The position numbers and the translations under genes are program-made. Shown piece by piece: positions 33,069 through 42,070 of a DNA stretch of 64,000 nt. The DNA is from an uncultured Lachnospiraceae bacterium. GTDB taxonomy: Bacteria; Bacillota; Clostridia; Lachnospirales; Lachnospiraceae. The first letter of the stretch is position 1, and each line of letters opens with the position of its first letter. The notes beneath the pieces were generated by a model. It saw nothing but the letters and a program-made list of their open reading frames with translations, made no database searches and was not told the DNA's origin. The stretch is taken from NCBI GenBank assembly GCA_947626475.1, contig CANQSK010000001.1, positions 1 to 64,000 on the forward strand, given 5' to 3'.

Positions 33069-33962
33069 CTATCCTTTTACCGCGCCTGCGGTGATTCCCT
33101 TGATCAGCTGTTTCTGTCCGATAATGAACATAACAAACATGGGAATCAGCGCCGAGGAGGCGGCCGCCATCATCAGATGGTACTCAGTTCCCGCCTCGCT
33201 GACGAAACTGTTCAGCGCCAGCGGTATCGTCTGCAGGCGCCAGTTAGGCAGAAACACCAGCGGGTTCAGATAATCGTTCCAGGTCCAAAGGAATATAATG
33301 ATCGCCAGAGACGCCATGCTTGATTTTGCCATAGGCACCATGACCTGAAGCCAGGTACGAAATTCACTGGCCCCGTCCACTCTGGCGGATTCCCGAATCT
33401 CATCCGGTATCTGCATAAAACACTGACGCATTAGAAAGGTGCCGGTGATGGAAAATATGCCCGGAAGAATCAGCGTTTTATGGCTTCCCACCAGTTTCAG
33501 CGCGTCAAAGATCACGAATTTCGGGATAATGGTAATCTGGGACGGAATCATCATGGTGGCGAGGTAAAGCAGGAAGAGTACGTTTCTGCCCCGGAATTTT
33601 ATTTTGGCAAAGGCGTATCCCGTCATGGTGCTGGTCAGTACCGCCCCTGCTACACAGGTAAGAGTTACTTTCAGCGAGTTAAAATATGCCAGGGCAAAAT
33701 GATAGTTCCGTCTCGCCTTTCCTCCGATATTCCAGACCTCTACATAATTGTCCGGATAAAAGTAATCAGGAATCCAGTCGATCGGCAGCTTGGTCACATC
33801 CAGGGCCTTCTTCATGGAGGCGGACAGCATCCACAGAATTGGTACCGTCATGGTCAAGGCAATGGCCCCGATGAGAACCGTGAACACAATCTTCGCTTTA
33901 TAATCCCGTCCAAACCTGCGTTTCAGCGCAGTATCGAACCCGGTTCTTTTTGTTCTATTCAT
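33069..33962 (-). CDS. Carbohydrate ABC transporter permease (MalG/UgpE type)
   Basis: The second membrane subunit of a CUT1 sugar importer, with six membrane segments. The EAA loop that docks the ATPase is ESARVDGASEFRTWLQVMVP. ATG 33962 follows GGAGGTCTGAA; the track start is 8 codons upstream without an RBS. It overlaps closely with the preceding permease gene. No ATPase gene is in the cluster, so a shared MsmX-like ATPase is expected. Confidence 0.92.
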   Translation of the reverse strand: MNRTKRTGFDTALKRRFGRDYKAKIVFTVLIGAIALTMTVPILWMLSASMKKALDVTKLPIDWIPDYFYPDNYVEVWNIGGKARRNYHFALAYFNSLKVTLTCVAGAVLTSTMTGYAFAKIKFRGRNVLFLLYLATMMIPSQITIIPKFVIFDALKLVGSHKTLILPGIFSITGTFLMRQCFMQIPDEIRESARVDGASEFRTWLQVMVPMAKSSMASLAIIIFLWTWNDYLNPLVFLPNWRLQTIPLALNSFVSEAGTEYHLMMAAASSALIPMFVMFIIGQKQLIKGITAGAVKG

Positions 33963-33975
33963 TTCAGACCTCCCG

Positions 33976-34878
33976 TCAATATCCAACCCAGCGCTTCTGG
34001 CCGTTCCACTGAATCAGCGTCACAAGGAAGATCATGAGGAACAGGATCCACGCCATGGCGGAAGCATAACCCATTTTGTAGTATCCGAAGGCGGAACGGT
34101 AGATATAAGATACCATCACGGACGTCGAGTTTCCCGGACCGCCTCCCGTCATTACCTGGATTGTCGTAAATACCTGAAAGGATGAAATGATATTGGTAAT
34201 CAGCAGATAAAAGGTGGTCGGTGATAAAAACGGAACGGTCAGCTTAAAAAATTTGTCGAGCTCCGATGCTCCGTCAATATCCGCCGCCTCGTAAAGCTCC
34301 GTCGGAAGCCCCTGAATAGCGGAGGTATAGATCATCATCGCGAATCCCACCGTCGACCAGATCGTCACCAGGATAACCGCCGGCAGCGCCCAATGATAAT
34401 CCGCCAGCCATTTTGGCGGGTTCTCCACCCCAATCCACTTGACCAGCTGCGTCACCGGGCCAAAAGAGGAATACATCATGACCCAGACGATCGCGACAGC
34501 CACCGTGCTGGAAAAATAAGGCATCAGCATGGCAAGCCGCATGGGCAGCTTGCCGATGCAGTATTTGTCAATGAGTACGCTGAGAATCAGCGCCAGCAGG
34601 ATTGTAACAGGAACGACTGACGCTGTGTACAGCAGCGTATTTTTCAGGGATGCCAGAAACCATTCATCGGTCCACATGTCAATGTAATTCTTCAGGCCCA
34701 CAAAATTCCAGTTTCCGAATCCTCTCGTGTATTCCCAGTCCGTAAAGCTGAAGACAAGCGAACACAGAATCGGAATGATCGTAAAAGTGAGGCATCCGGC
34801 GAAATTGGGCAGCAGGAACGCGTAACCGGTAATGTCCGTCCGAAGCTGGCGCGAAAGCCGAAATCTTCGATTCTTCAT
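33976..34878 (-). CDS. Carbohydrate ABC transporter permease (MalF/UgpA type)
   Basis: The first membrane subunit of the CUT1 importer. The signature includes LPNFAGCLTFTIIPILCSLV at the first membrane helix and the EAA loop AADIDGASELDKFFKLTVPF. It has six membrane segments in 300 residues. It lies between the binding protein and the second permease, separated by about 11 bases on either side. Confidence 0.93.
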   Translation of the reverse strand: MKNRRFRLSRQLRTDITGYAFLLPNFAGCLTFTIIPILCSLVFSFTDWEYTRGFGNWNFVGLKNYIDMWTDEWFLASLKNTLLYTASVVPVTILLALILSVLIDKYCIGKLPMRLAMLMPYFSSTVAVAIVWVMMYSSFGPVTQLVKWIGVENPPKWLADYHWALPAVILVTIWSTVGFAMMIYTSAIQGLPTELYEAADIDGASELDKFFKLTVPFLSPTTFYLLITNIISSFQVFTTIQVMTGGGPGNSTSVMVSYIYRSAFGYYKMGYASAMAWILFLMIFLVTLIQWNGQKRWVGY

Positions 34879-34889
34879 CTTCCGCCCCC

Positions 34890-36302
34890 TTATTCCTTCG
34901 CAAGAATCTCGTCTCCGCGTTTCTTGGCGCTTGCCAGTCCTTCCTCTACTGTTTTATTTCCTGTCCAGACCGCTTCCATCTCTTCCTGGAAGACATCTGT
35001 GATCTGAGGCGTTTTTTCCAAAATCGTGGAAACCGCGTAGTTGCCGGAAGGATCGATCAGCGCGCTTGCGGCTGATTGCTCATCGAACAGTCCGTCGCTG
35101 CCTAACACTCTGGCCGCGATCTCTTCATTGTCGTACGTGTTGGAAGCCGGAATCCGTCCGATATCAGCCATATAGAGAGCGCCCTCATTCATATAGAACT
35201 TCATGAACTCCCAGGCTTCGTCGATATGCTCAGAGCGCGGATTGATACTCAGAAGATCCTGATAACCCCCGCGGATATAGGTATTGTGTTCCTCATCTAC
35301 CGCCGGGAAAGGCGCGAACGCCGTGACAAAATCATGAGGATAGGTCTGCGTATCCTTGATGCTCTGAAACACCCAGCTTCCATTGCACATGGCCGCCCTG
35401 CCGGTCAGGAACATACTCTCCTGAGTCAGCTTCTCCGTTACTGTGTCCGCGTGAGTGGGCGTGTAACCCTCCTGCATCGTCGTATTGATCAGCTCGATGG
35501 TTTTCTGCCATATGGGATCGTCGAAATTCGTTTCCGTTCCTCCCTCTTTATAGTAATAATCTCCTCCGAAGGCTTTGGCAGACATGTAATGGGCATAGGC
35601 GCTCTTGTCTCCGCCATTGGTGTTCCAGAACATACCGTAGACCTTGTCCTCTCCCTCTCCATGGGTCAGTTTTTTACAAACCTCCAGGAATTCGTCGTAG
35701 GTCCAGCTTTCAGGAATCTCAATTCCCGCCGCGTCGAACATATCCTTATTGAGAACCATGCAGAACTTGCTCAGGCTCACGGGAAGGCAGTAGGCTTTGC
35801 CGTCCTTGCGGAAATACTCCATCATATCGCCGGCATAAGATTCGATGTCAAATCCATCTCTCTGGCACAAATCGGTCAGATCCAGAGCCAGATTTCCTTC
35901 CGCCCTCTTAAACAGGGTGGAAGATGAATAAGAGACGTAAACGTCAATCTCATCGCCGCCCAGCAGATTGGCCTCCAGCTTCAGGTTGCCGTTGGAGTCA
36001 TTGACAAACGATTCCGCCTCAACCTTATAGCCCTTATCCTTGTACTTCTCTTCAAACGCATCGATAAGTCTCTGCTGAGCCTCCTGGGAAGATGCGTCGG
36101 AAAGACCGGACCAGAAATGAATCGTTACCTCCTCAGGCGGATTTTCTTCCGCTGCCGCCGTTTTTGCGGTACCCCCCGCGTCAGAGCTTTCTTTCACCGC
36201 GGAAGAACTTCCGTCCCCTGACGCGGAAGAACCGCCGCATCCTGTCAACATGGCCCCAGCCAATAGAACAGAAATCAAACTACACACCATACGTTTTTTC
36301 AT
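34890..36302 (-). CDS. Sugar ABC transporter substrate-binding lipoprotein
   Basis: An extracellular family 1 solute-binding protein anchored by lipid. The signal peptide ends in the lipobox MLTGC, followed by a Ser/Gly linker. EEVTIHFWSGLSDASSQE and the WTYDEFLEVCKKLTHG region are typical of CUT1 binding proteins. It is 470 residues and begins with AAGGAG as RBS. It is the first gene of the transporter operon and its promoter region (36303-36424) contains an ACAATTAAATTGT near-palindrome. The ligand is unknown. Confidence 0.93.
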   Translation of the reverse strand: MKKRMVCSLISVLLAGAMLTGCGGSSASGDGSSSAVKESSDAGGTAKTAAAEENPPEEVTIHFWSGLSDASSQEAQQRLIDAFEEKYKDKGYKVEAESFVNDSNGNLKLEANLLGGDEIDVYVSYSSSTLFKRAEGNLALDLTDLCQRDGFDIESYAGDMMEYFRKDGKAYCLPVSLSKFCMVLNKDMFDAAGIEIPESWTYDEFLEVCKKLTHGEGEDKVYGMFWNTNGGDKSAYAHYMSAKAFGGDYYYKEGGTETNFDDPIWQKTIELINTTMQEGYTPTHADTVTEKLTQESMFLTGRAAMCNGSWVFQSIKDTQTYPHDFVTAFAPFPAVDEEHNTYIRGGYQDLLSINPRSEHIDEAWEFMKFYMNEGALYMADIGRIPASNTYDNEEIAARVLGSDGLFDEQSAASALIDPSGNYAVSTILEKTPQITDVFQEEMEAVWTGNKTVEEGLASAKKRGDEILAKE

Positions 36303-36424
36303 ACTTTTTCTCCTTTTTGATGAACTCGTCTGTTTGTTACAATTTAATTGTAGTTTTTTCTGTCAAAAAATGCCATAAAATTATCTGTCAACATTCTTTA
36401 TTATCTAACGATACCCGAAGAAGA
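36303..36424 (-). promoter_or_regulatory. Intergenic promoter region of the sugar transporter operon
   Basis: On the minus strand TTGACA occurs twice and TGGCAT-17-TACAAT can be read. The near-palindrome ACAATTAAATTGT follows and could be the operator for the YesN-type regulator upstream. The exact promoter cannot be chosen. Confidence 0.4.
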
Positions 36425-37711
36425 TTATCTTTTGGATTCTGCTTTTTTATCAATATTCAGCTGCCGTTTCTCAAACCGGAATCTGGACCGGTACTCGCTG
36501 GGGGATTCCTTGCATATCTTTGAGAACACCACGCTGAAATAATTGGGATTTTCAATCCCAACCTCCTGAGCAACCATCCACACCGGAAGATCGGTCTTTT
36601 CCAGCAGTTCCCTGGCTTTACGGATTCTCTGCCGGGTCACATACTCGATAAAGCTCAGGCCGGTTTCCTCTTTAAATACGTGGGCGAAATAGCTTTCGCT
36701 CATATTGCAGTAATCCGCCGCGTCGCGAATCATAAAATTCCGTGAGAGATTCTCGCTGATAAACTGTTTCAGCATCATGATCTCGCTGCGAACCTCCCCC
36801 TGATACACGCACAGGCCCTCTGTCTGACCTGCATTTAAGGAAAAAGCTTTTTCACAGCAGAAAACCGCGTCCGCGAATTTACGGATCCCCTGAAACACAG
36901 GAGACAAAGCTCCCCTGATCCGGATATTGGCATAGCGGACGCCATACTCGCACAGGGCAGGAAACCGTTCCTCTATTTTTAGCCGGAGAGCGCTGTAACC
37001 GTCGCTGTCTCCGGGGTTGATCACCGATATCAGACACTGATCCGAATAACCGCAAACCTCCAGCTTTAACTCTTCCCCCAGCACATTCTGCACCATATTT
37101 CCGACAGCGTCCTCCAGGAGTTTATCGTTTTTCTTCTTTTCCGCCCCGCCGGCGCAGGAATCGTACCGCAGCATCAGCACACAGTAAGACTCCCTGAAAT
37201 TTACCGGGAGTCCGAACTCGGCAAAGGTTCTCTCCAGACGTTCAAAATCCTTGTAATCCCGCTCCGCGGCCAGACGCATCAGAAGCCGTTTCACGTCGGA
37301 AATATTTTTTCGCGCGAATCGTTCCTCTTCCGCCCTGCCGGTCTCATAGTCCAGCTCATCCAGGATTGCCAGAAGTTCCTCCGGATTCAGCTTCAGTTTG
37401 AACACGTAGTCCACAGCTCCCAGTTTCATGGCCCGTTTTACATTCTCGGCATCGTCAAACACGCTGAGAACAATGAATTTGACAGCCGGGAATGTCTTTT
37501 TGCATGTGGCAATCAGGTCAAATCCGTCCATTCCATCCATTTTCAGGTCGGTCAGAACCACATCCGGCTCCAGCTGGCTGATCTTTTCCAAGGCTTCCTT
37601 CCCGTCAGCCGCTTCCCCCACAATCTGATATCCGTAGGATTCCCAGTCTATCAGGGCTTTGATCCCGATCCGAACCAGGAACTCATCATCCACAACCAGT
37701 ATTTTCCGCAT
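36425..37711 (-). CDS. YesN-type response regulator (CheY-AraC)
   Basis: A response regulator with an N-terminal receiver domain: acidic pocket in ILVVDDEFLVRIG, phospho-Asp in VVLTDLKMDGMDGFDL, and a conserved Lys in FKLKLNPEEL. The C-terminal AraC DNA-binding domain includes RDAADYCNMSESYFAHVFKE and VAQEVGIENPNYFSVVFSK. Its start overlaps the kinase gene by 26 bases. It should activate the adjacent sugar transporter. Length 428 aa fits a short YesN, with a middle linker region. Confidence 0.92.
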   Translation of the reverse strand: MRKILVVDDEFLVRIGIKALIDWESYGYQIVGEAADGKEALEKISQLEPDVVLTDLKMDGMDGFDLIATCKKTFPAVKFIVLSVFDDAENVKRAMKLGAVDYVFKLKLNPEELLAILDELDYETGRAEEERFARKNISDVKRLLMRLAAERDYKDFERLERTFAEFGLPVNFRESYCVLMLRYDSCAGGAEKKKNDKLLEDAVGNMVQNVLGEELKLEVCGYSDQCLISVINPGDSDGYSALRLKIEERFPALCEYGVRYANIRIRGALSPVFQGIRKFADAVFCCEKAFSLNAGQTEGLCVYQGEVRSEIMMLKQFISENLSRNFMIRDAADYCNMSESYFAHVFKEETGLSFIEYVTRQRIRKARELLEKTDLPVWMVAQEVGIENPNYFSVVFSKICKESPSEYRSRFRFEKRQLNIDKKAESKR

Positions 37712-39521
37712 CTGTCTCCCTCCGTCCGTCCTGCCGTATGACCGGCAGCGTATACTCTATAATTGCCCCTCCCGTTTCGCTGTTGTAAGCCCGAAGGCCA
37801 AAGGCTTCTCCATATTCGCTCTGAATCCGTCCGTTTACGTTGCCAAGCCCGATTCCGGTAATCTTCTTTTCCCCTTTCCCTTCGGCGGCATTGGCGTTTT
37901 GGAGCCAGTCACTGGAAAAACCGATACCGTTGTCTTCCACATACAGCTTGAGCACTCCGTTTCGCGTTCCTCCATGAAGCAGGATCACTCCCTCCTTCCG
38001 TACATTTTTGAACCCGTGCAGAACAGAATTCTCAATGACCGGCTGCAGAATAAAACGGATAATTCGAAGCTTCAGCACATCCTCCTCCAGCTCCGGCTGG
38101 AAGCGGAGCCGGTTCCCGTATCGGAAATTATTAATAAAAATATAAGCTTCCACGCTTTCAATCTCTTCCTGAATGCTTACCATCTCCCCGTCCCGGTTCA
38201 TGCTGTACCGCAGTATGGTCGCCAGCGCATCAATACATTCCACAATATTTCCCGCGTTTTCAATAATCGCCATCCACCTCAGAGAATTAAGCACATTAAA
38301 TAAAAAGTGGGGATTAACCTGTGCTCTCAGAGCTTCGTAGCGGTACCGTTCCCTCTCCTTCACCTCAGTCCTCTGTTTTCGGAATAATTCGCTGATCGTT
38401 ATGGACATACTCCTAAAAGACCTGTTGATATCGCCGATCTCATCCTGCCGTTCAAAATCCAGTCCTTCAATCGTCTCCTCCTGCTGATAGTTCAGCATCT
38501 TTTCCGATAAAAGCTGAAGGGGACGGGTTATCACCTTTGTCCACACAGCAACGCTAAGACACAGGAGCAGCATAAACGCCGCGACGATAAAGCCGGTCTG
38601 TTGAGACAGGATATGAATACTCCTGGCAAACGCGTCGCAGGAAGCAAGGCACATAATATGAAGTCTTTCGCCCTGGTAGGTAAACTGCTTACCCAGGGTA
38701 AAACTGGTCAGAAGATACTCATGGTCCGCCCTCGACACCATCATCCCTTCCGGATGCTCTTCCGCGGATACAGCGAACTGATGTATCTGTTCTTCCTCAA
38801 ACCTGCGACTGTGATCCAGGTTTAACACCACCTGGCCGGATTCCGTACAGATATAGATAATGTCCTCCGGGGTCAGGCAGGCCTGTTTCAGCGAATTTCC
38901 CCAGACGCTTTCCGGTATACTGACGATGATCGTGCCCACACGTCCGCCGGTTCTGTTCAGAACAGACTGGACTACGGATATATAACGGATACTTTTGTTC
39001 TCCTCCACAATATAGGACGGTTCAAAGAAATTCCATACGACATATCCGTTTTGCTGGATGCCTTCCCGCACCCAGTCCAGATCGTTTAAGAAACTGTAAT
39101 CATGAAAATTCGTACTCCAGTTGCTGTACACCTTACCATAATTATCGACGCAGGCAATCCGGAATCCGGAAATACTGTAAAGGTTGTTAAACTCGATATC
39201 CGAAATAATCCGGTCAAAACAGCTCTGCTTCGTATATCCGGACACTTCCGGATCGTTAAGATACCCGCAAAATTCGTCGTTATTGCCGATAATGCGTACA
39301 ATATTCGTCATATGCTGGAGCGTGGTATAAAAATCCTCTTCATTATTCTGAAGCTGTCGGACCACGCTGCGTCTTAATTCATCCCGGACATAATTGCGGT
39401 ACCTGCCGGTAACGTACAGCATCAAGACCGCCACAGGCAGCAGCACCATTGACAGACATAACGCGACAAATTTGACGGAGACGCTGTTTATCCTGAACCT
39501 TACTTTTCCCATCAATCTCAC
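37686..39521 (-). CDS. YesM-type sensor histidine kinase
   Basis: A membrane sensor kinase of 611 residues with two membrane segments enclosing an extracellular sensor domain (about residues 35-295). A HAMP-like linker and the His_kinase domain RAQVNPHFLFNVLNSLRWMA hold the phospho-His. The ATPase N-box is PVIENSVLHGFKN, and ITGIGLGNVNGRI is the G-box. The GTG start at 39521 overlaps the preceding gene's stop as GTGA and has AGGAGG 5 bases away. It pairs with the downstream YesN regulator. Confidence 0.92.
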   Translation of the reverse strand: MRLMGKVRFRINSVSVKFVALCLSMVLLPVAVLMLYVTGRYRNYVRDELRRSVVRQLQNNEEDFYTTLQHMTNIVRIIGNNDEFCGYLNDPEVSGYTKQSCFDRIISDIEFNNLYSISGFRIACVDNYGKVYSNWSTNFHDYSFLNDLDWVREGIQQNGYVVWNFFEPSYIVEENKSIRYISVVQSVLNRTGGRVGTIIVSIPESVWGNSLKQACLTPEDIIYICTESGQVVLNLDHSRRFEEEQIHQFAVSAEEHPEGMMVSRADHEYLLTSFTLGKQFTYQGERLHIMCLASCDAFARSIHILSQQTGFIVAAFMLLLCLSVAVWTKVITRPLQLLSEKMLNYQQEETIEGLDFERQDEIGDINRSFRSMSITISELFRKQRTEVKERERYRYEALRAQVNPHFLFNVLNSLRWMAIIENAGNIVECIDALATILRYSMNRDGEMVSIQEEIESVEAYIFINNFRYGNRLRFQPELEEDVLKLRIIRFILQPVIENSVLHGFKNVRKEGVILLHGGTRNGVLKLYVEDNGIGFSSDWLQNANAAEGKGEKKITGIGLGNVNGRIQSEYGEAFGLRAYNSETGGAIIEYTLPVIRQDGRRETDAENTGCG

Positions 39522-40411
39522 GATTTCCTCCTTATCCCGGCCTCTTCACGGCTGATTTGCCGGTATGCTTTCGGCGAACATCCGAACCTGGTCTTAAACG
39601 CTTCGGAAAAATACCCCGGATTGCAGTATCCCAGCAGATCTGAAATCTGGGTGATATCCAGTTCCGTTTTTCTGAGAAGCTTTTCCGCCCTCTCCATTCG
39701 GATTCGGCCGATATACTGGGGGACGCTCATCCCGGTCTGCTTTTTAAACAGATGACTGAGGGCAGAAACACTGCAGTGGCAATATCCGGCGATATCCTCC
39801 ACTGTAATTTTCCGGGCACAGTTTTTTCTGATATAAACAATCGCCATGCTCAGTCTGTCGTACTCGCGAAAGGCGCTGCCTGCTGTATCTTCCAGCTCCT
39901 TTCGTTCCATATACAGCAGCTGGAACATCCTTGCGAGAGGCGCCATCCTTGCGCGCAGCGTCTCCGGATCCTCCTCCGGCCTGGCCGTCTCCAGATAGAG
40001 CCGTTTCAGTTTCTGCCGGCCAAACCCGTAGGTCTCCGCGAAATGGGCCATCTTTTGCAATGCCGGTTCCCTCTGAATCCCGTGACCTCCAGAACTGACA
40101 TAACCCAGCACGGAGCGGTCGCTTCCGTAAATCGGAAACACATACTCTCCGATTCCCGCGTAGCAGGTTCCGGAAAATTCCCCGTTCCCGCAGGCCTCAA
40201 ATACCTTTTTCTGATGTGCGATGCAGCGGTCCCAGACTTGGGCGCTGGACTTAACATATAGGCAAAAAGGGCACCTGCTGATATTGTAAGGCGCGAGTTT
40301 GAACATATAATCGTTCATCGGAATCCTTCGATTGTGAAAAGAAACATAGTCGCCGTGCTGCGTTTCAAGATAATCAAAATAAGCGGCTATCTCGTCGATT
40401 AACGTATTCAT
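39518..40411 (-). CDS. PocR-domain AraC-family regulator
   Basis: A one-component regulator. The N-terminal PocR ligand-sensing domain has spaced cysteines (ISRCPFCLYV, WDRCIAHQKKVFEACG, GTCYAGIGEYV), suggestive of ligand or metal sensing. The C-terminal AraC domain has ITVEDIAGYCHCSVSALSHL and ISDLLGYCNPGYFSEAFKT. ATG 40411 is chosen because AGAGGA is 7 bases upstream; the track start is 6 codons earlier. It is cotranscribed with the YesMN pair and divergent from the FAD oxidoreductase. Confidence 0.86.
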   Translation of the reverse strand: MNTLIDEIAAYFDYLETQHGDYVSFHNRRIPMNDYMFKLAPYNISRCPFCLYVKSSAQVWDRCIAHQKKVFEACGNGEFSGTCYAGIGEYVFPIYGSDRSVLGYVSSGGHGIQREPALQKMAHFAETYGFGRQKLKRLYLETARPEEDPETLRARMAPLARMFQLLYMERKELEDTAGSAFREYDRLSMAIVYIRKNCARKITVEDIAGYCHCSVSALSHLFKKQTGMSVPQYIGRIRMERAEKLLRKTELDITQISDLLGYCNPGYFSEAFKTRFGCSPKAYRQISREEAGIRRKS

Positions 40412-40578
40412 CATGTGATCCTCTTGCATGAAAACATAAGTTTCCGGCCTGATGTTATGTAGCGACTTGCCTGTAATTATTGTATCATGAATAAAACAGA
40501 TAAGAAATCTAAATATTTAGTTAAACCTTCAATATTCTGCTATTTATCTGTTAATTTACGAACACAGGAGGAATCAAC

Positions 40579-41886
40579 ATGGAAAAATGGATCCAGGAAC
40601 CCGCTCGCAGCGTACCCGTCGCCGCCTGTCCGGACGTACTCGTTCTTGGCGCCGGTCCCGCCGGGGTCAGCGCGGCCATATCAGCGGCCAGAGAAGGGGC
40701 CAGCGTCCTGCTGGTGGAGCAGACCGGAGACGTGGGAGGAATTGCCACCGCCGGCCTGATGAGCCACTGGACCGGTCAGACAAAAGGAGGAATCTATGAA
40801 GAGATCCTGAACCGCTCTTCCGATCTGCCGGGAACGGAGCCCTTGTCTTCCGCCACCCGTCAGACCATCAATACCGAAAAACTGAAGAATGTCCTGTTCG
40901 ACATGCTGTCAGAAGCCAACATTCAGATTCTTCTCTATACCTTTGCCTGCGAACCGGTTATGGAAAAGAACCGGATAACCGGCGTGATCGTTGAGAATAA
41001 GTCAGGCAGACAGGCAATCCTGTCCCGAATCACCATTGACGCCACCGGAGACGGCGACATTGCCGCCCGCGCAGGCGCGGCCTATGTCACCGGAAGACCG
41101 GCCGACGGTATGATGCAGCCGGCAACGGTTATGTTCAAGATTGGCGGGGTTGATTACAGCAGAGCCGTATTTCCGAGAAAATTTGAAGATTATATCACGA
41201 TTCCAAAAGGAGAAATTCAGGATCTCGGCAAAAAACATCTTCCGTTTCCCGCCGGTCATGTGCTTTTGTATCCAACGACCATTTCCGGCGTCGTCACATG
41301 CAATATGACTAACTGTATCAATGTTGACGGGACCCGAACGGAAGACCTCACCCGGGCGACCCTCGTCTGCCGCGGACAAATGGATGACATTATTCGTTTT
41401 CTGCGGGAATACGTTCCCGGTTATGAAAACTGCTGGCTGTTCTCATCCGCCTCCCTGATAGGGATACGCGAGACACGCCATTTTGCGGGACTTTATACCC
41501 TTACGGAGCAGGATATCCGGGACGCCAGAGTCTTTGATGACTGGGCGGTCACCAACGCCAGCTTTAACTTTGATATCCATAACACGTCCGGTTCCGGTCT
41601 GGATTCCGCGGGGGAGCAGGCTTCCTTCAAAAGCACCTTTTACACCGTTCCCTACGGCTGTCTGGTTCCGGAACAGATTGATAACCTGCTTCTTGCGGGA
41701 CGGAACATTTCCGGTACCCACAAAGCTCATTCGAATTATAGGGCCATGCCCATATGCGCCAATATAGGGCAGGCGGCAGGAATCGCCGCTGCTGTCTGCG
41801 CAAGAGAAAATGTTTTGCCCAGAGACATGGATGTGAAAAAGCTGCAGACGCGGCTCCTGGCCCAGGGCGTTCTTCCTCCTCGATAG
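40579..41886 (+). CDS. FAD-dependent oxidoreductase
   Basis: A soluble flavoprotein of the FAD_oxidored type, 435 residues. The dinucleotide-binding motif VLVLGAGPAGVSAAISAARE is at residues 20-40, followed by the EQTGDVGG segment. DATGDGDIAARAGA is the second FAD contact and a C-terminal LLLAGRNISGTHKAHS closes the fold. It faces away from the PocR regulator and is probably controlled by it. Relatives often act on sugar-derived or organic acid substrates; the substrate here is unknown. Confidence 0.87.
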   Translation: MEKWIQEPARSVPVAACPDVLVLGAGPAGVSAAISAAREGASVLLVEQTGDVGGIATAGLMSHWTGQTKGGIYEEILNRSSDLPGTEPLSSATRQTINTEKLKNVLFDMLSEANIQILLYTFACEPVMEKNRITGVIVENKSGRQAILSRITIDATGDGDIAARAGAAYVTGRPADGMMQPATVMFKIGGVDYSRAVFPRKFEDYITIPKGEIQDLGKKHLPFPAGHVLLYPTTISGVVTCNMTNCINVDGTRTEDLTRATLVCRGQMDDIIRFLREYVPGYENCWLFSSASLIGIRETRHFAGLYTLTEQDIRDARVFDDWAVTNASFNFDIHNTSGSGLDSAGEQASFKSTFYTVPYGCLVPEQIDNLLLAGRNISGTHKAHSNYRAMPICANIGQAAGIAAAVCARENVLPRDMDVKKLQTRLLAQGVLPPR

Positions 41887-41947
41887 CGCAGTTAACATTA
41901 TAAAACCAATCTCTGATCAGTTTGACGGCATAGCCGCCATACGAAAT

Positions 41948-41980
41948 AACAGCCGGAAATAAATCCCGGCTGCTATTTCT
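41948..41980 (+). terminator. Probable terminator after the FAD oxidoreductase
   Basis: AGCCGG/CCGGCT with a nine-base loop and a following CTATTTCT run. It lies between convergent genes and the T tract is imperfect. Confidence 0.55.
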
Positions 41981-42070
41981 ACTATCTCATCCTTATAACC
42001 CGCCTTTCTGCGAAAGGCACCGATGGGGTTATGAAACCCGTTTCCGTCTTTTGCTTTCTTTAATTTCCCA

